This document shows positions 39,419 through 48,851 of a stretch of DNA of 64,000 bases, one piece after another. Numbering within the stretch: the first letter of the stretch is position 1; every line of letters begins with the position of its first letter. The notes below the pieces were generated by a model. The model was given only the letters and a program-made list of their open reading frames with translations. It searched no databases and was not told the DNA's origin. The DNA is from Shewanella sp. SNU WT4 (GTDB lineage Bacteria > Pseudomonadota > Gammaproteobacteria > Enterobacterales > Shewanellaceae), in assembly GCF_006494715.1 (NCBI RefSeq), contig NZ_CP041151.1, positions 2,914,001-2,978,000 of the forward strand, read 5' to 3'. The translations under genes were made by a program, and so were the position numbers.

Positions 39419-39904
39419 TTAAGCACGGCTAGTCGCTGCCATGGCCGTAGGCACATTCATCCATTGAAAACTCACATGCTCGGCATGCTTATCTAATAAT
39501 GCCACCGCAGAAGTTGCAAATAATGGTGGTTCATGACCTGCAACCAGTTCACTCACCAAGTATCCCAATAATGGCATATGGCTAATCACTAGCACCTTGT
39601 CGGCTTTATATTGCTCGGCATAAGCCAAGATAACATCGGCGGCATAACTTGGATTGGCATCGGGTGTTAAATCATTAAGCTCAATGCAATGGCGCGGGGC
39701 TGGGATTAACTCTCGAATTTCATCCCATGATTGCTGCGCCCTTAAGTAAGGACTTACTAATACAAGATCGAAGCGGGTATTATCGACTTGTAAGCATTTA
39801 ACCATAGAACGAGTTTCATAACGGCCGGTATCGGTCAGCGTTCGCTCTTTATCGCGCGAGGCATTAAAACTAGCTTCACCATGACGCATCAAAAATAACT
39901 GCAT
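39419..39904 (-). CDS. sixA: Phosphohistidine phosphatase SixA
   Basis: A 161-residue histidine phosphatase. The catalytic RHG is at residues 8-10 (LFLMRHGEASF), with the second conserved region LVLVSPYLRAQQSWDEI and a late His in LVISHMPLLGYL. SixA dephosphorylates histidines of phosphotransfer proteins such as ArcB and NPr. Position after smrB is conserved with E. coli. Confidence 0.93.
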   Translation of the reverse strand: MQLFLMRHGEASFNASRDKERTLTDTGRYETRSMVKCLQVDNTRFDLVLVSPYLRAQQSWDEIRELIPAPRHCIELNDLTPDANPSYAADVILAYAEQYKADKVLVISHMPLLGYLVSELVAGHEPPLFATSAVALLDKHAEHVSFQWMNVPTAMAATSRA

Positions 39905-40124
39905 ACTTCACTCTTGCATTTTCAAACGTGAATGAAGCCTCATTGTATCTAGATTATCTTGGGAGTGACACTGTAAATTAGTCGAGTATGGCTAAAGCAG
40001 TTAGCGATTTCAGTCCCAATAGTGCCACTATTATGCGATTTAACCCGCTCATTAAAACAAATTAGCCAAAAGACATTTGCCAAACCCTTCAGTGCCAATC
40101 AAGATATAAGTCAGACATTTAATC

Positions 40125-42929
40125 ATGGAGCGTCTCTTGCCCATAGCGCTGACTCAAATCCACACCAGCAAGCATGATAGTCGTCAATATGCTTATCTTA
40201 CCTTAGCCAATCAGCTGAGGGTTTTGTTAGTGTCTGATATGCAAAGCAATCAAGCGGCTGCATCTATGGCTGTGAATGTTGGCCATTTCGACGATCCCAA
40301 ACAACGCCCTGGCATGGCTCATTTTTTAGAGCATATGCTGTTCCTAGGTACCGAAAAATTTCCAGATCCCGCTGAATATCACCATTTTATTAATCAACAT
40401 GGGGGTAGTAATAATGCTTGGACTGGCACAGAACACACGAATTTCTTTTACAGTATTCATCAAGATCAATTAGCAGAGTCACTTGATAGATTCAGTCAAT
40501 TTTTTATTGCTCCAGCCTTTAATGTGGAGTTCGTGGATAGAGAACGCCAAGCGATAGAATCTGAATTTAGCCTCAAATTAAAAGATGACATTCGCCGCAT
40601 CTATCAAGTACAAAAAGACAGCGTTAATCAAGACCACCCTTTTAGTCATTTTTCGGTGGGTAACCTAGTTACCTTAAGTGGCGAAGCGCAGCTACTGCGA
40701 CAAGAACTGATTGAGTTCTACTGTAAAAATTACAGTGCTAACTTAATGACCTTGTGCATAGTGGCACCGTTTACACTCAGCCAACTTGAGCAACTCGCTG
40801 TGGAATATTTCTCAGCGATTAACAACCATAACCTCAGCAAACACTATCCTGAAGTCGCATTAATTACGCCAAATGAGCAACACCGTCAAATTGAAATAGT
40901 GCCATTAAAAGATCAAAAACGCTTAACCTTAAGTTTTGCCTTGGAAGGCATAGATAAGCTGTACGCCACTAAACCGTTAACCTTTATTAGCCATCTACTA
41001 GGCAATGAAAGTTATGGCAGCTTGTTGCATTGCCTTAAAGAAATGGGCTTTGCAAGCAATCTGTCAGCAGGTGGCGGCGTCAATGGTTATAACTTTAAAG
41101 ATTATTGCATCAATATTCAGCTGACCGATGAAGGCTTTGAGCATATTGATGACATTATCACTTTGTGTTTCGAAGCAATTCTATTAATAAAAAAACAAGG
41201 ATTAGAAGATTGGCGTTATCAAGAGCGCTCAACCTTACTAACACTTGCCTATAAATATCAAGAACCCGTGCGTCCGCTCGATTTAGCCAGCCATCTTAGT
41301 ATTAATATGCAGCACTACCCTGCTGTAGATACCATATTTGGTGATTATCGTATGGATGGTTTACAAATAGCTGAAGCCAAAGCCTTGTTAGATAAACTAT
41401 CGCCAGACAATTTAAGAATACAGCTAGTGGCACCTGGGCTTGAAACCGATCAACAAGCACCGTGGTATTTTACGCCCTATAAAAACACTGCGATTTCCAG
41501 TGAGCGCTTAGATAAATGGCAAGTCGATAAATGGTGTGAGCAATTGTCTTTACCCCCGGCGAACCCGTTTATTCCTGATGATACTGAACCAAGCCATGAA
41601 GCCAATATCAGTGCTGTGCCCAAGATAATTGCCGAAGGTAAAGGCTATCGTTTATGGCATAAAAAAGATGATGAATTTAATGTGCCTAAAGCGCATATCT
41701 TTTTATCGTTGGACTCAGAGCAAGCGAGTAAAACCGTCACTCACGCAGCGCTCACCCGTTTTTATGTAGAAATGCTACTCGATGCACTCACCGAGGATAC
41801 CTATCAAGCAGAAGTCGCAGGTCTTAGTTATCATATTTATTCCCATCAAGGTGGGATCACTTTGCACTTGTCAGGATATACAGGCAAGCAAAGTAAACTA
41901 TTAGAATTACTGATAGAAAAAGCGCGTGAACGTAATTTTTCACCCACTAATTTCGCCCGCATTAAAGAGCAATTAATTCGCGGTTGGCAGAATCAGAGCC
42001 AGGCTAAGCCAATTTCACAGTTGTTTACTAGCATGGCCGTGACCTTACAGCGCTGTTCTTATGAACCGCACAAAATGGCTGAAGCATTAAAGCCTATTGG
42101 CTTAGAGCATCTGCACAATCATATAGTACTGTTTTATGAGAAGTTACATTTAGAAGGGATGATTTATGGTAATTGGTTAGCGAAAGAAGCACAAAATCTG
42201 GCGTTACACCTAAAACAAATTCTGACCTTAGTCAGCTTGCCAAGCCATGAAACACGGCGCGAACTAATTAACCTTAAAGGACGCGGCACTCTGTATCGTG
42301 AGCTTTGTATCGATCATCAAGACAGCAGCATAATTGTGTATTATCAGTCTGAATTTAGCGACGAGCATTCGATGGCGATTCTCAGTCTTTTGAATCACAG
42401 CATGTCATCTAACTTTTTTCACGAACTGCGCACCGAAAAACAATTAGGTTATGTGGTCGGCACTGGTTATTTACCCCTGCATCGCCACCCTGGGATCATT
42501 TTTTATATTCAATCCCCCGCCACTGGCCCAGTTAAATTACTGCAAGCCATCGATGAATTTATCGCAGATTTCACTTATGCCATTATGCAAATCACCACAG
42601 AACAATGGCAAAGCACTAAACAAGGGCTAATTAACCAAGTCATGGAGCATGACGCCAACCTAAAAACACGCTCGCAACGCTATTGGGCAAGTTTAGGTCA
42701 TAAAGACTATCAATTTAATCAACGAGAAAAAGTAGTAGAACAAATCGATAAATTAACCCGAGCTGATTTGATTAGCTTTATTGTCAATCACATGCGCACT
42801 AAACATGCCGATAGACTTATCTTGCATTCCACTGGCCAAGCTCATCAGCAGCAGCCAAGGTTTAGCTCCACTAATCAGATAACTGACTTAACACATTTCA
42901 AAGATCACAGTCAGCTATTTTTGCTATAG
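40125..42929 (+). CDS. Insulinase-family zinc metallopeptidase (M16, protease III-like)
   Basis: A 934-residue M16A peptidase. The inverted zinc motif is H66-F-L-E69-H70 (AHFLEHMLFLGTEKFPDPAE), with the distal glutamate in ERQAIESEFSLKL. The closing C-terminal region ELRTEKQLGYVVGTGYLPL is also typical of the insulysin/pitrilysin group. Unlike E. coli PtrA it has no signal peptide at the chosen start (MERLLPIALTQI), so the enzyme is probably cytoplasmic. A 220-bp spacer separates it from divergent sixA; I saw no clear promoter there. Confidence 0.9.
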   Translation: MERLLPIALTQIHTSKHDSRQYAYLTLANQLRVLLVSDMQSNQAAASMAVNVGHFDDPKQRPGMAHFLEHMLFLGTEKFPDPAEYHHFINQHGGSNNAWTGTEHTNFFYSIHQDQLAESLDRFSQFFIAPAFNVEFVDRERQAIESEFSLKLKDDIRRIYQVQKDSVNQDHPFSHFSVGNLVTLSGEAQLLRQELIEFYCKNYSANLMTLCIVAPFTLSQLEQLAVEYFSAINNHNLSKHYPEVALITPNEQHRQIEIVPLKDQKRLTLSFALEGIDKLYATKPLTFISHLLGNESYGSLLHCLKEMGFASNLSAGGGVNGYNFKDYCINIQLTDEGFEHIDDIITLCFEAILLIKKQGLEDWRYQERSTLLTLAYKYQEPVRPLDLASHLSINMQHYPAVDTIFGDYRMDGLQIAEAKALLDKLSPDNLRIQLVAPGLETDQQAPWYFTPYKNTAISSERLDKWQVDKWCEQLSLPPANPFIPDDTEPSHEANISAVPKIIAEGKGYRLWHKKDDEFNVPKAHIFLSLDSEQASKTVTHAALTRFYVEMLLDALTEDTYQAEVAGLSYHIYSHQGGITLHLSGYTGKQSKLLELLIEKARERNFSPTNFARIKEQLIRGWQNQSQAKPISQLFTSMAVTLQRCSYEPHKMAEALKPIGLEHLHNHIVLFYEKLHLEGMIYGNWLAKEAQNLALHLKQILTLVSLPSHETRRELINLKGRGTLYRELCIDHQDSSIIVYYQSEFSDEHSMAILSLLNHSMSSNFFHELRTEKQLGYVVGTGYLPLHRHPGIIFYIQSPATGPVKLLQAIDEFIADFTYAIMQITTEQWQSTKQGLINQVMEHDANLKTRSQRYWASLGHKDYQFNQREKVVEQIDKLTRADLISFIVNHMRTKHADRLILHSTGQAHQQQPRFSSTNQITDLTHFKDHSQLFLL

Positions 42930-43282
42930 CTATTATGAATACTCTTGTGACTGTCTATACAGGTAAACAAGTTTACGACTATGCTCGCCTTTCGAGGCGG
43001 GAAGTCTAAATAGACCATTTATTTAAAATTTATACATATTTATTCGATTAAGCGAAAACCATCACACTCTTCACTAAGGCTAGTAATAACGGCTAAGCCT
43101 ATCGACAAGAACAGCATTAACTGCCGCCAATACGTCTATCACAGCGAAAACTAAAACAAGCAGATCAAACTTTTGATTGAAATCTATCCGACTCAGTCGT
43201 AAGTGGGGTTTACAAGCGCCATGAGTTCTGGAAAAGTGGTAAGACTAAAGCATTACTATGGCAAATAAAAACAATACCTTAT
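42930..43282. other. Spacer between the M16 peptidase and the sensor gene
   Basis: This 353-bp AT-rich stretch holds two small hairpins (CGCCT-TTCG-AGGCG at 42,986-42,999; GTCTA-AA-TAGAC at 43,004-43,015), which may be the 3' end of the peptidase transcript. A 15-codon frame (MSSGKVVRLKHYYGK) occurs near 43,220 but has no supporting features. I see no c-di-GMP riboswitch pattern. Confidence 0.5.
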
Positions 43283-46200
43283 ATGCTAAAAAACATCTTT
43301 CTAGGCTTGCTATTCATTTTCGCATCCCTGCCGAGCACACTTGCTTGGAGCTTTGAACACCTTCAAAATTCGCACCTTCCCTTTATGCTTAATGCTAAAA
43401 AATTTAGCATTGCAGAAGGCTTGTCTGAAAGCGCGGCATCATCTGTCGCGATAGACGCTGAAGGCCACCTATGGATAGGTACGTTTAATGGCCTTAATCG
43501 TTATAATGGTAATACCTTTAGTCATTATGTGGCTTCTGCCACCTCAGGACTATCTACCTCATTTATCCGTAGTTTACTTAATGATTCAAGCAATCGTTTA
43601 TTAGTCGGCACCAATCATGGCTTAGTAATTTATGACAGCAAACAGGATAAATTTACCGCTATCCCTATCGTAAATTTTGCCGTCGGGCATATTCATGAAG
43701 ATAACGGACAGATTTTTATTTCAACGACGAACAAAGTGTTTAGTTTAAGTCAAGACTTGAGTAAATTAGTTGAAGTATTACACCTAACGAATGACGAAAA
43801 CATTCTCACATTTGAATTAGTCAATCAAGGCATAGTATTACGTACCGATAATGGCAACACCTATTTATCAAAAAACAATATCATTACCCCGCTTGGTTAT
43901 AGTAAACAAATTGAATCCTTTAAGGGCAAAGCTATATTGGTAAGAGACAATGGTTTATTTGATACAAACAACAAATTGATATCAAACACACAAGACATAG
44001 ACTCTCTCGTCGTAAAAAATAATATTATTTATGCCATATCAAAAAAGAATATTTTATCATCAATAGATGGCGTCAGGTTTGATGAATTAGGGATTCTTCA
44101 TAACGATATACCTATCATCGCCAAACCTAATTTATTTGCTACAGATGACAAACTAATCATAGCTACTGTAAACCAAGGTTTTATTCTGATTGATAAAACC
44201 GCTAACATCATTAATCGCGTCAAAGTTAGAGCCGATAGTGTATGGGATATAGCCAGTAGCAATAATAACGACCACAGTATTTTCATTGCCTATGAAAATG
44301 GCGATATCATTCATTATGATAAGTTTGGTCAAGCAGTTCACACTTACGTCACCGGTATACTAGGCGCTAAATCCATCGCAAATGAAACCAACTATATTTA
44401 CCTAAGTAGCTTAAAAGGTCTATTTAAATTAAATAAAATCACAAGCAACATAGAAAAAATTGCCGATGGCCAGTATACGGTAATATCAAAATCAAGGCTT
44501 AATGGTGACTTGTTAGTCGGTGACATTAGCGGTTACATCACTAAGGTCGATGGCAATGATCAATTCACCACTGTACTTGTTAGTAATGGCTATCCAATTT
44601 TCAACATACACCTAGGCAACGACTCAGCGCTGATCTCCACTCAAATAGGCATTTACTCATTAAACCAACATACTAGTTCGCATATTATCAAGGATTCTTT
44701 TGCCATTAATGCGGTCACCATTAACCAAGAAATTTATTTTGGCACTGAATCTGGACTAAAGCATTACAATGGAAAAAATATCACTTATATCCACAACAAT
44801 AAAAAATCTATTTATTCTTTAGCGGCAATTGATGAATATGTCATCGCAGCATCGGTAAGTGAAGTCATTATCTACAACACTAAAAACCACAATAAGACTA
44901 TCATAAATAGATATAATGGTGCGCAAGACGAGTATAATGCACAAGCAATATCTACAGTTAACAATTCTATTTTGCTCGGTGGTAACCATGGCATAGACTT
45001 AGTTAACCCGGCCAAAGCTGAAAATTACTTTAAATCTATGCCAACGCCAAGAGTCGCCTTTAACGACTTACTCATTTTCAATAAATCTCAGCGTGTTGGC
45101 AGTGAATTTTTAGCTAGCACTATTAATCATACCGAAGAGCTTAAATTAAAGTATTCTGACTATCCATTTACTATCAACTTTAGCGCGATTGGCCGCAGCA
45201 ATAATCAATTTACCTTCAAATATAAGTTATCAGAGCTGTCCGACCAATGGATAGAGGCCAATAACACCCACTCGGCAACGTATACTAACCTCTCGCCAGG
45301 TAAGTATGTATTTAGTGTATATGCCACTGATAATCAGACACAAAACATTGGGCCTGAAAAATCAATTATCTTAGTGATTACGCCACCTTGGTGGTTATCA
45401 ACCTCTGCCAAATTAATTTATTTAGTAATTGGCTTACTGATCATCGCCATCATCTTAAGAGCATTTGCCAAAAGAGCCGCCATTCAAAAGCAAATTGCAC
45501 AGAGTGAAGAACGCCTTAAGCTGTCACTTTGGGGCAGTGGTGATGAAATGTGGGACTGGGATATAGAAACCGGACATATTTTTCGTTCTAATATTTGGGG
45601 AACGTTAGAATTTCCTCGCGATGGTCGCCGCTCAGGCACTATTGGAGAAGACAGTAATATTCATCCGCAAGATCAATCTAGAGTAAGTGAGGCACTAAAT
45701 CAGCATTTTGATGGCAAAACCGATCATTTTGAAGTGGCTTATAGAGTAAAAGGCAAACATGACAATTGGTTGTGGATCTTAGATAGAGCCAAAATTGTGG
45801 AAAGAGATCAGTTTGATAATGCTCTTCGAATGACGGGTACTATCAAAAATATCAGCATATTCAAGCAAGCTGAAGAACAACTCAAGTTGTTCGAACGAGC
45901 CATAAAGAATATCTCTGAAGGTATGTTTATTTTAGATGCGCACTATTGCTTTGTGGAAGTGAACGAAGCCTGCTGCAATATTACTGGTAAAAATAGGCAG
46001 CAATTGATTGGCCAACCTCTAAGTTTTGACGCCTACCCAAAAAGTTATTCAGCACAAATTAAAGCATTATTACGCAACGATGGTCGTTGGAGCGATGAAA
46101 TTGAATCAATACGCGGCGATGGCAATAGTATTTTAATCGAGATCACGATTGACGCTATTAATGATGAACAAGGTGAATTAAGTCATTATGTAGGAGTATT

Positions 46201-47548
46201 TTCAGATATTAGTCGCCGTAAATACCAAGAAGAAGAATTAAGAAAACTTACCAACAATGATGTACTCACGGGCTTACCTAATCGCGCTAACTTACAAGTC
46301 AGCCTGCATAACTTAGTCAAGAAAGATCAGCATCATACTTTAATGGTACTAGATTTAGATAAATTCAAAAAAATCAATGACTCACTAGGACATCAAGTAG
46401 GTGATCAGTTGTTATGCTTAGTCGCTAGCCGCTTAGTACTAAGCTTACCTAGTACTGCTAGCATCTATCGATTAGGGGGGGATGAGTTTGCTGTATTATT
46501 AGATAACCACGTAGATATCAGTAGCTGCGCCAATATAGCCTCTCGTTTGATTACGGCATTCATTGACCCTTTCATTATCAATCAAGAACCTATGGTCGTC
46601 AGCGTCAGTATTGGCATAGTATTTTATCCTGAAGATGAGCAAGACGAGCAAGCATTATTAAGGAAAGCGGATATTGCTATGTATCATGCCAAATCTGCGG
46701 GTGGCAATCGTTACCAGTTCTACTCTGAATCGTTAAACCTTCATGCTATCAAACAATTAAAAATGGAAAACCTCATCAGAAAAGGATTGCTGCACAATTA
46801 TTTTGAAGTCTATTATCAGCCAAAAGTTGATGTAAAAAACCATATGCTTAATGGTATGGAAGCCTTAGTCCGTCTCAGGGATCCTGAGTTTGGGTTAATC
46901 CCACCAAGTGAGTTTATTCCTTTAGCAGAGGAAACTGGCCTTATTGCTGAAATCGGCGACCTAGTGCTTACAAAAGCATGTTTTGCTACTCAGCATTGGC
47001 GCGAACAAGGCTTATTTAATGGCCGTGTTGCCGTCAATTTATCGTCACATCAATTTGCATTAGCTGATTTACAACAACGAATTGAGTCTATTTTACAATT
47101 TACACACTTACCGCCTCACCACCTAGAAATTGAAATTACCGAAGGGACCGTGATTAAACAGCCAGAAAAAGCCATTAAAGTCATGCAAGAACTGGCTGAA
47201 ATGGGGGTGCATTTAGCCTTAGATGATTTTGGCACTGGCTATTCATCTTTGTCTTACCTTAAGCGCTTTCCTATTCATACACTCAAAATTGATAAAGCCT
47301 TTATTGATGATATTACCAACTCAGAACGTGACATGAAGATGGTTGATTCTATTATCACGATTGCCCACAATATGGGATTGTTAGTGGTGGCTGAAGGTGT
47401 TGAAAACGCTTCACAGCTAGCCATATTAAAATCACTTAATTGCGAAGAAATACAAGGTTATGTATTTAGCAAGCCGTTAAAGGAAAGCGAATTTCAACAA
47501 CTTTTAACAGATCTTCAAGAGGAAAAGCAACTTCAGCTAGTCAGCTAA
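43283..47548 (+). CDS. Periplasmic beta-propeller sensor with PAS, GGDEF and EAL domains
   Basis: A 1421-residue membrane sensor for c-di-GMP turnover. It has a signal peptide (residues 1-22), two-component-regulator propeller repeats (for example SSVAIDAEGHLWIGTFNGLN and LLVGTNHGLVIYD; about 35-600), a Y_Y_Y domain (about 620-700, ending YTNLSPGKYVFSVYATD), one membrane helix (LIYLVIGLLIIAIILRAF), two PAS domains (about 745-985), GGDEF (about 985-1150, intact LGGDEF, no RxxD site) and EAL (from EALVRLRD at about 1190, with EITEGTVIK, DDFGTGYSSL and EGVEN). All EAL catalytic motifs look intact. It opens the accessory island. Confidence 0.92.
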   Translation: MLKNIFLGLLFIFASLPSTLAWSFEHLQNSHLPFMLNAKKFSIAEGLSESAASSVAIDAEGHLWIGTFNGLNRYNGNTFSHYVASATSGLSTSFIRSLLNDSSNRLLVGTNHGLVIYDSKQDKFTAIPIVNFAVGHIHEDNGQIFISTTNKVFSLSQDLSKLVEVLHLTNDENILTFELVNQGIVLRTDNGNTYLSKNNIITPLGYSKQIESFKGKAILVRDNGLFDTNNKLISNTQDIDSLVVKNNIIYAISKKNILSSIDGVRFDELGILHNDIPIIAKPNLFATDDKLIIATVNQGFILIDKTANIINRVKVRADSVWDIASSNNNDHSIFIAYENGDIIHYDKFGQAVHTYVTGILGAKSIANETNYIYLSSLKGLFKLNKITSNIEKIADGQYTVISKSRLNGDLLVGDISGYITKVDGNDQFTTVLVSNGYPIFNIHLGNDSALISTQIGIYSLNQHTSSHIIKDSFAINAVTINQEIYFGTESGLKHYNGKNITYIHNNKKSIYSLAAIDEYVIAASVSEVIIYNTKNHNKTIINRYNGAQDEYNAQAISTVNNSILLGGNHGIDLVNPAKAENYFKSMPTPRVAFNDLLIFNKSQRVGSEFLASTINHTEELKLKYSDYPFTINFSAIGRSNNQFTFKYKLSELSDQWIEANNTHSATYTNLSPGKYVFSVYATDNQTQNIGPEKSIILVITPPWWLSTSAKLIYLVIGLLIIAIILRAFAKRAAIQKQIAQSEERLKLSLWGSGDEMWDWDIETGHIFRSNIWGTLEFPRDGRRSGTIGEDSNIHPQDQSRVSEALNQHFDGKTDHFEVAYRVKGKHDNWLWILDRAKIVERDQFDNALRMTGTIKNISIFKQAEEQLKLFERAIKNISEGMFILDAHYCFVEVNEACCNITGKNRQQLIGQPLSFDAYPKSYSAQIKALLRNDGRWSDEIESIRGDGNSILIEITIDAINDEQGELSHYVGVFSDISRRKYQEEELRKLTNNDVLTGLPNRANLQVSLHNLVKKDQHHTLMVLDLDKFKKINDSLGHQVGDQLLCLVASRLVLSLPSTASIYRLGGDEFAVLLDNHVDISSCANIASRLITAFIDPFIINQEPMVVSVSIGIVFYPEDEQDEQALLRKADIAMYHAKSAGGNRYQFYSESLNLHAIKQLKMENLIRKGLLHNYFEVYYQPKVDVKNHMLNGMEALVRLRDPEFGLIPPSEFIPLAEETGLIAEIGDLVLTKACFATQHWREQGLFNGRVAVNLSSHQFALADLQQRIESILQFTHLPPHHLEIEITEGTVIKQPEKAIKVMQELAEMGVHLALDDFGTGYSSLSYLKRFPIHTLKIDKAFIDDITNSERDMKMVDSIITIAHNMGLLVVAEGVENASQLAILKSLNCEEIQGYVFSKPLKESEFQQLLTDLQEEKQLQLVS

Positions 47549-47847
47549 ACTAATCTAGTTAATTTTCTCAGGTTTATCCAAAAACCAACGAACAGGTAAG
47601 CTAGTGGTTAACATAAGTTATTTACACTATCAGGATTTTTTTAAGAATAGCGTTCCATTGATTGACTGAGTGCAAGGCGGATTTGACTTCATCAAATTTG
47701 TTTACACTTGGCAATTCATTGGCTGTGATTAGTTGGTAATCTTCTGTGAGCATTATGGTAAAGCCTCTGTCTTACTTGATAAGATTGCGAAGCTTGTTAG
47801 TCTGGTCACTGGTAAAGTCATTGGTTTGCTCAAGGGCTTGGCCAAGC
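47549..47847. other. Degraded spacer before the IS cluster
   Basis: This stretch holds two short overlapping frames. On the minus strand, 47,622-47,753 encodes 43 residues (MLTEDYQLITANELPSVNKF then DEVKSALHSVNQWNAILKKI to a stop). On the plus strand, a frame ending at about 47,850 reads HYGKASVLLDKIAKLVSLVT. Both look protein-like in part but neither has a full gene. They may be ends of genes cut by the insertions. No family recognised. Confidence 0.35.
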
Positions 47848-47866
47848 GGTAGTGTTCATAATTCTG
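47848..47866 (+). repeat. Orphan 19-bp left end of the IS256-family element
   Basis: GGTAGTGTTCATAATTCTG is identical to the left end of the complete copy at 48,851. Here it stops abruptly and is joined to the CCCCC end of the IS3-type element. It is a scar of a fourth IS256-family insertion or of a recombination event. Confidence 0.75.
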
Positions 47867-47941
47867 CCCCCTGTGTCAGGATTGTTGTCACCCTTAAATA
47901 ATCATCATTTTTAAAGACAGGGTGCGGCAAAAGAGAACGAT

Positions 47942-48442
47942 ATGGCTCGGTATTCACCAGAACGTAAAGAGGCGATCCTTAAAAAATTATTACCGCCTCA
48001 CAATTTAACGGTCGCAGAGGTTGCTCGGGAAGAAGGCATTGCGGTGCAAACCTTGTATCATTGGCGAGATATTGTCAGAAAAGAAGGTCGCCCCGTGCCA
48101 GGTAAAACATTAACAACTGATGACTGGTCAGCTGAAGCTAAGTTTGCGGTACTCATTGAAACAGCCCCGCTATCGGAAGCCGAGTTAAGTCAGTATTGCC
48201 GTGAAAAAGGCTTGTTTCGCGAACAAGTACAGCAGTGGAAACAGGATTGTTTAGCTGGTTTTCAAACCTCAGAAGTACAAACCAAAACCATTAAACAGCA
48301 GGCCAAGGCTGACAGAGCCGAAATCAAATCATTGCAACGAGAATTGCGCTACAAGGAGAAAGCGCTGGCTGAAGCTGCTGCGTTACTGGTGCTCAGAAAA
48401 AAGCTCAATGCGCTCTGGGGGGACGACAGCGAGGAGAGCTAA
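47942..48442 (+). CDS. IS3-family transposase OrfA (helix-turn-helix)
   Basis: A 166-residue DNA-binding subunit starting MARYSPERKEAILKKLLPPH. A helix-turn-helix (LTVAEVAREEGIAVQTLYHW) is near residues 22-42 and a second possible one is near 75-100. The C-terminus is a coiled coil (IKSLQRELRYKEKALAEAAA) like those that join OrfA to OrfB. The frame is complete. It is longer than many OrfA proteins (about 100 residues) and has two HTH-like halves. Confidence 0.82.
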   Translation: MARYSPERKEAILKKLLPPHNLTVAEVAREEGIAVQTLYHWRDIVRKEGRPVPGKTLTTDDWSAEAKFAVLIETAPLSEAELSQYCREKGLFREQVQQWKQDCLAGFQTSEVQTKTIKQQAKADRAEIKSLQRELRYKEKALAEAAALLVLRKKLNALWGDDSEES

Positions 48443-48447
48443 CTCCC

Positions 48448-48850
48448 TTGCCTGAGCGCATAGAATTGATTGCCTTAATTCAAGAGGCGTATACCAATGG
48501 TGCTCGCCTTTACAAGGCTTGTGCTGAAACTGGACTCAGTAAACGCACTTATCGACGTTGGTATCGAGCAGGCCAAGTGCAAGCCGATTTAAGACCAATA
48601 GCGGCTCGACCAGAACCGGCAAATAAACTCGAAGCACATGAGCGACAACAGATATTAAGTGTGTGTAATCAAGAGGAGTATGCCAGCTTACCACCGTCGC
48701 AAATTGTGCCGACATTATTAGATAGCGGAATTTATATCGCCTCAGAATCAAGCTTTTACAGAGTATTACATGCCAATAATCAACTTAATCATCGTGGTCG
48801 CACCCAGATTGCTGTAAATCGAAGCAAACCGTTAAGTTATCAGGCTGATG
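48448..48850 (+). pseudogene. IS3-family transposase OrfB, N-terminal fragment
   Basis: Starts with a TTG codon five bases after the OrfA stop, behind a GAGGAGAG ribosome site, and reads MPERIELIALIQEAYTNGAR; a helix-turn-helix (KACAETGLSKRTYRRWYRAG) and the SESSFYRVLH segment follow. The frame is broken at QADG by the IS256-family insertion and resumes at 50,144 as PNQLWSWDITYL. Removing the insertion and one copy of the GCTGATG(G) duplication restores one continuous frame. Confidence 0.85.
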
Positions 48851-48851
48851 G

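Noticed and set aside
42930..43282. Possible c-di-GMP riboswitch before the GGDEF-EAL gene, also considered before 12,388
   Set aside because: I could not find the conserved GEMM core or its paired helices; only small unrelated hairpins are present.
47622..47753. 43-codon minus-strand frame as a small gene
   Set aside because: Weak ribosome site and no recognised similarity; reported only as part of the degraded spacer.
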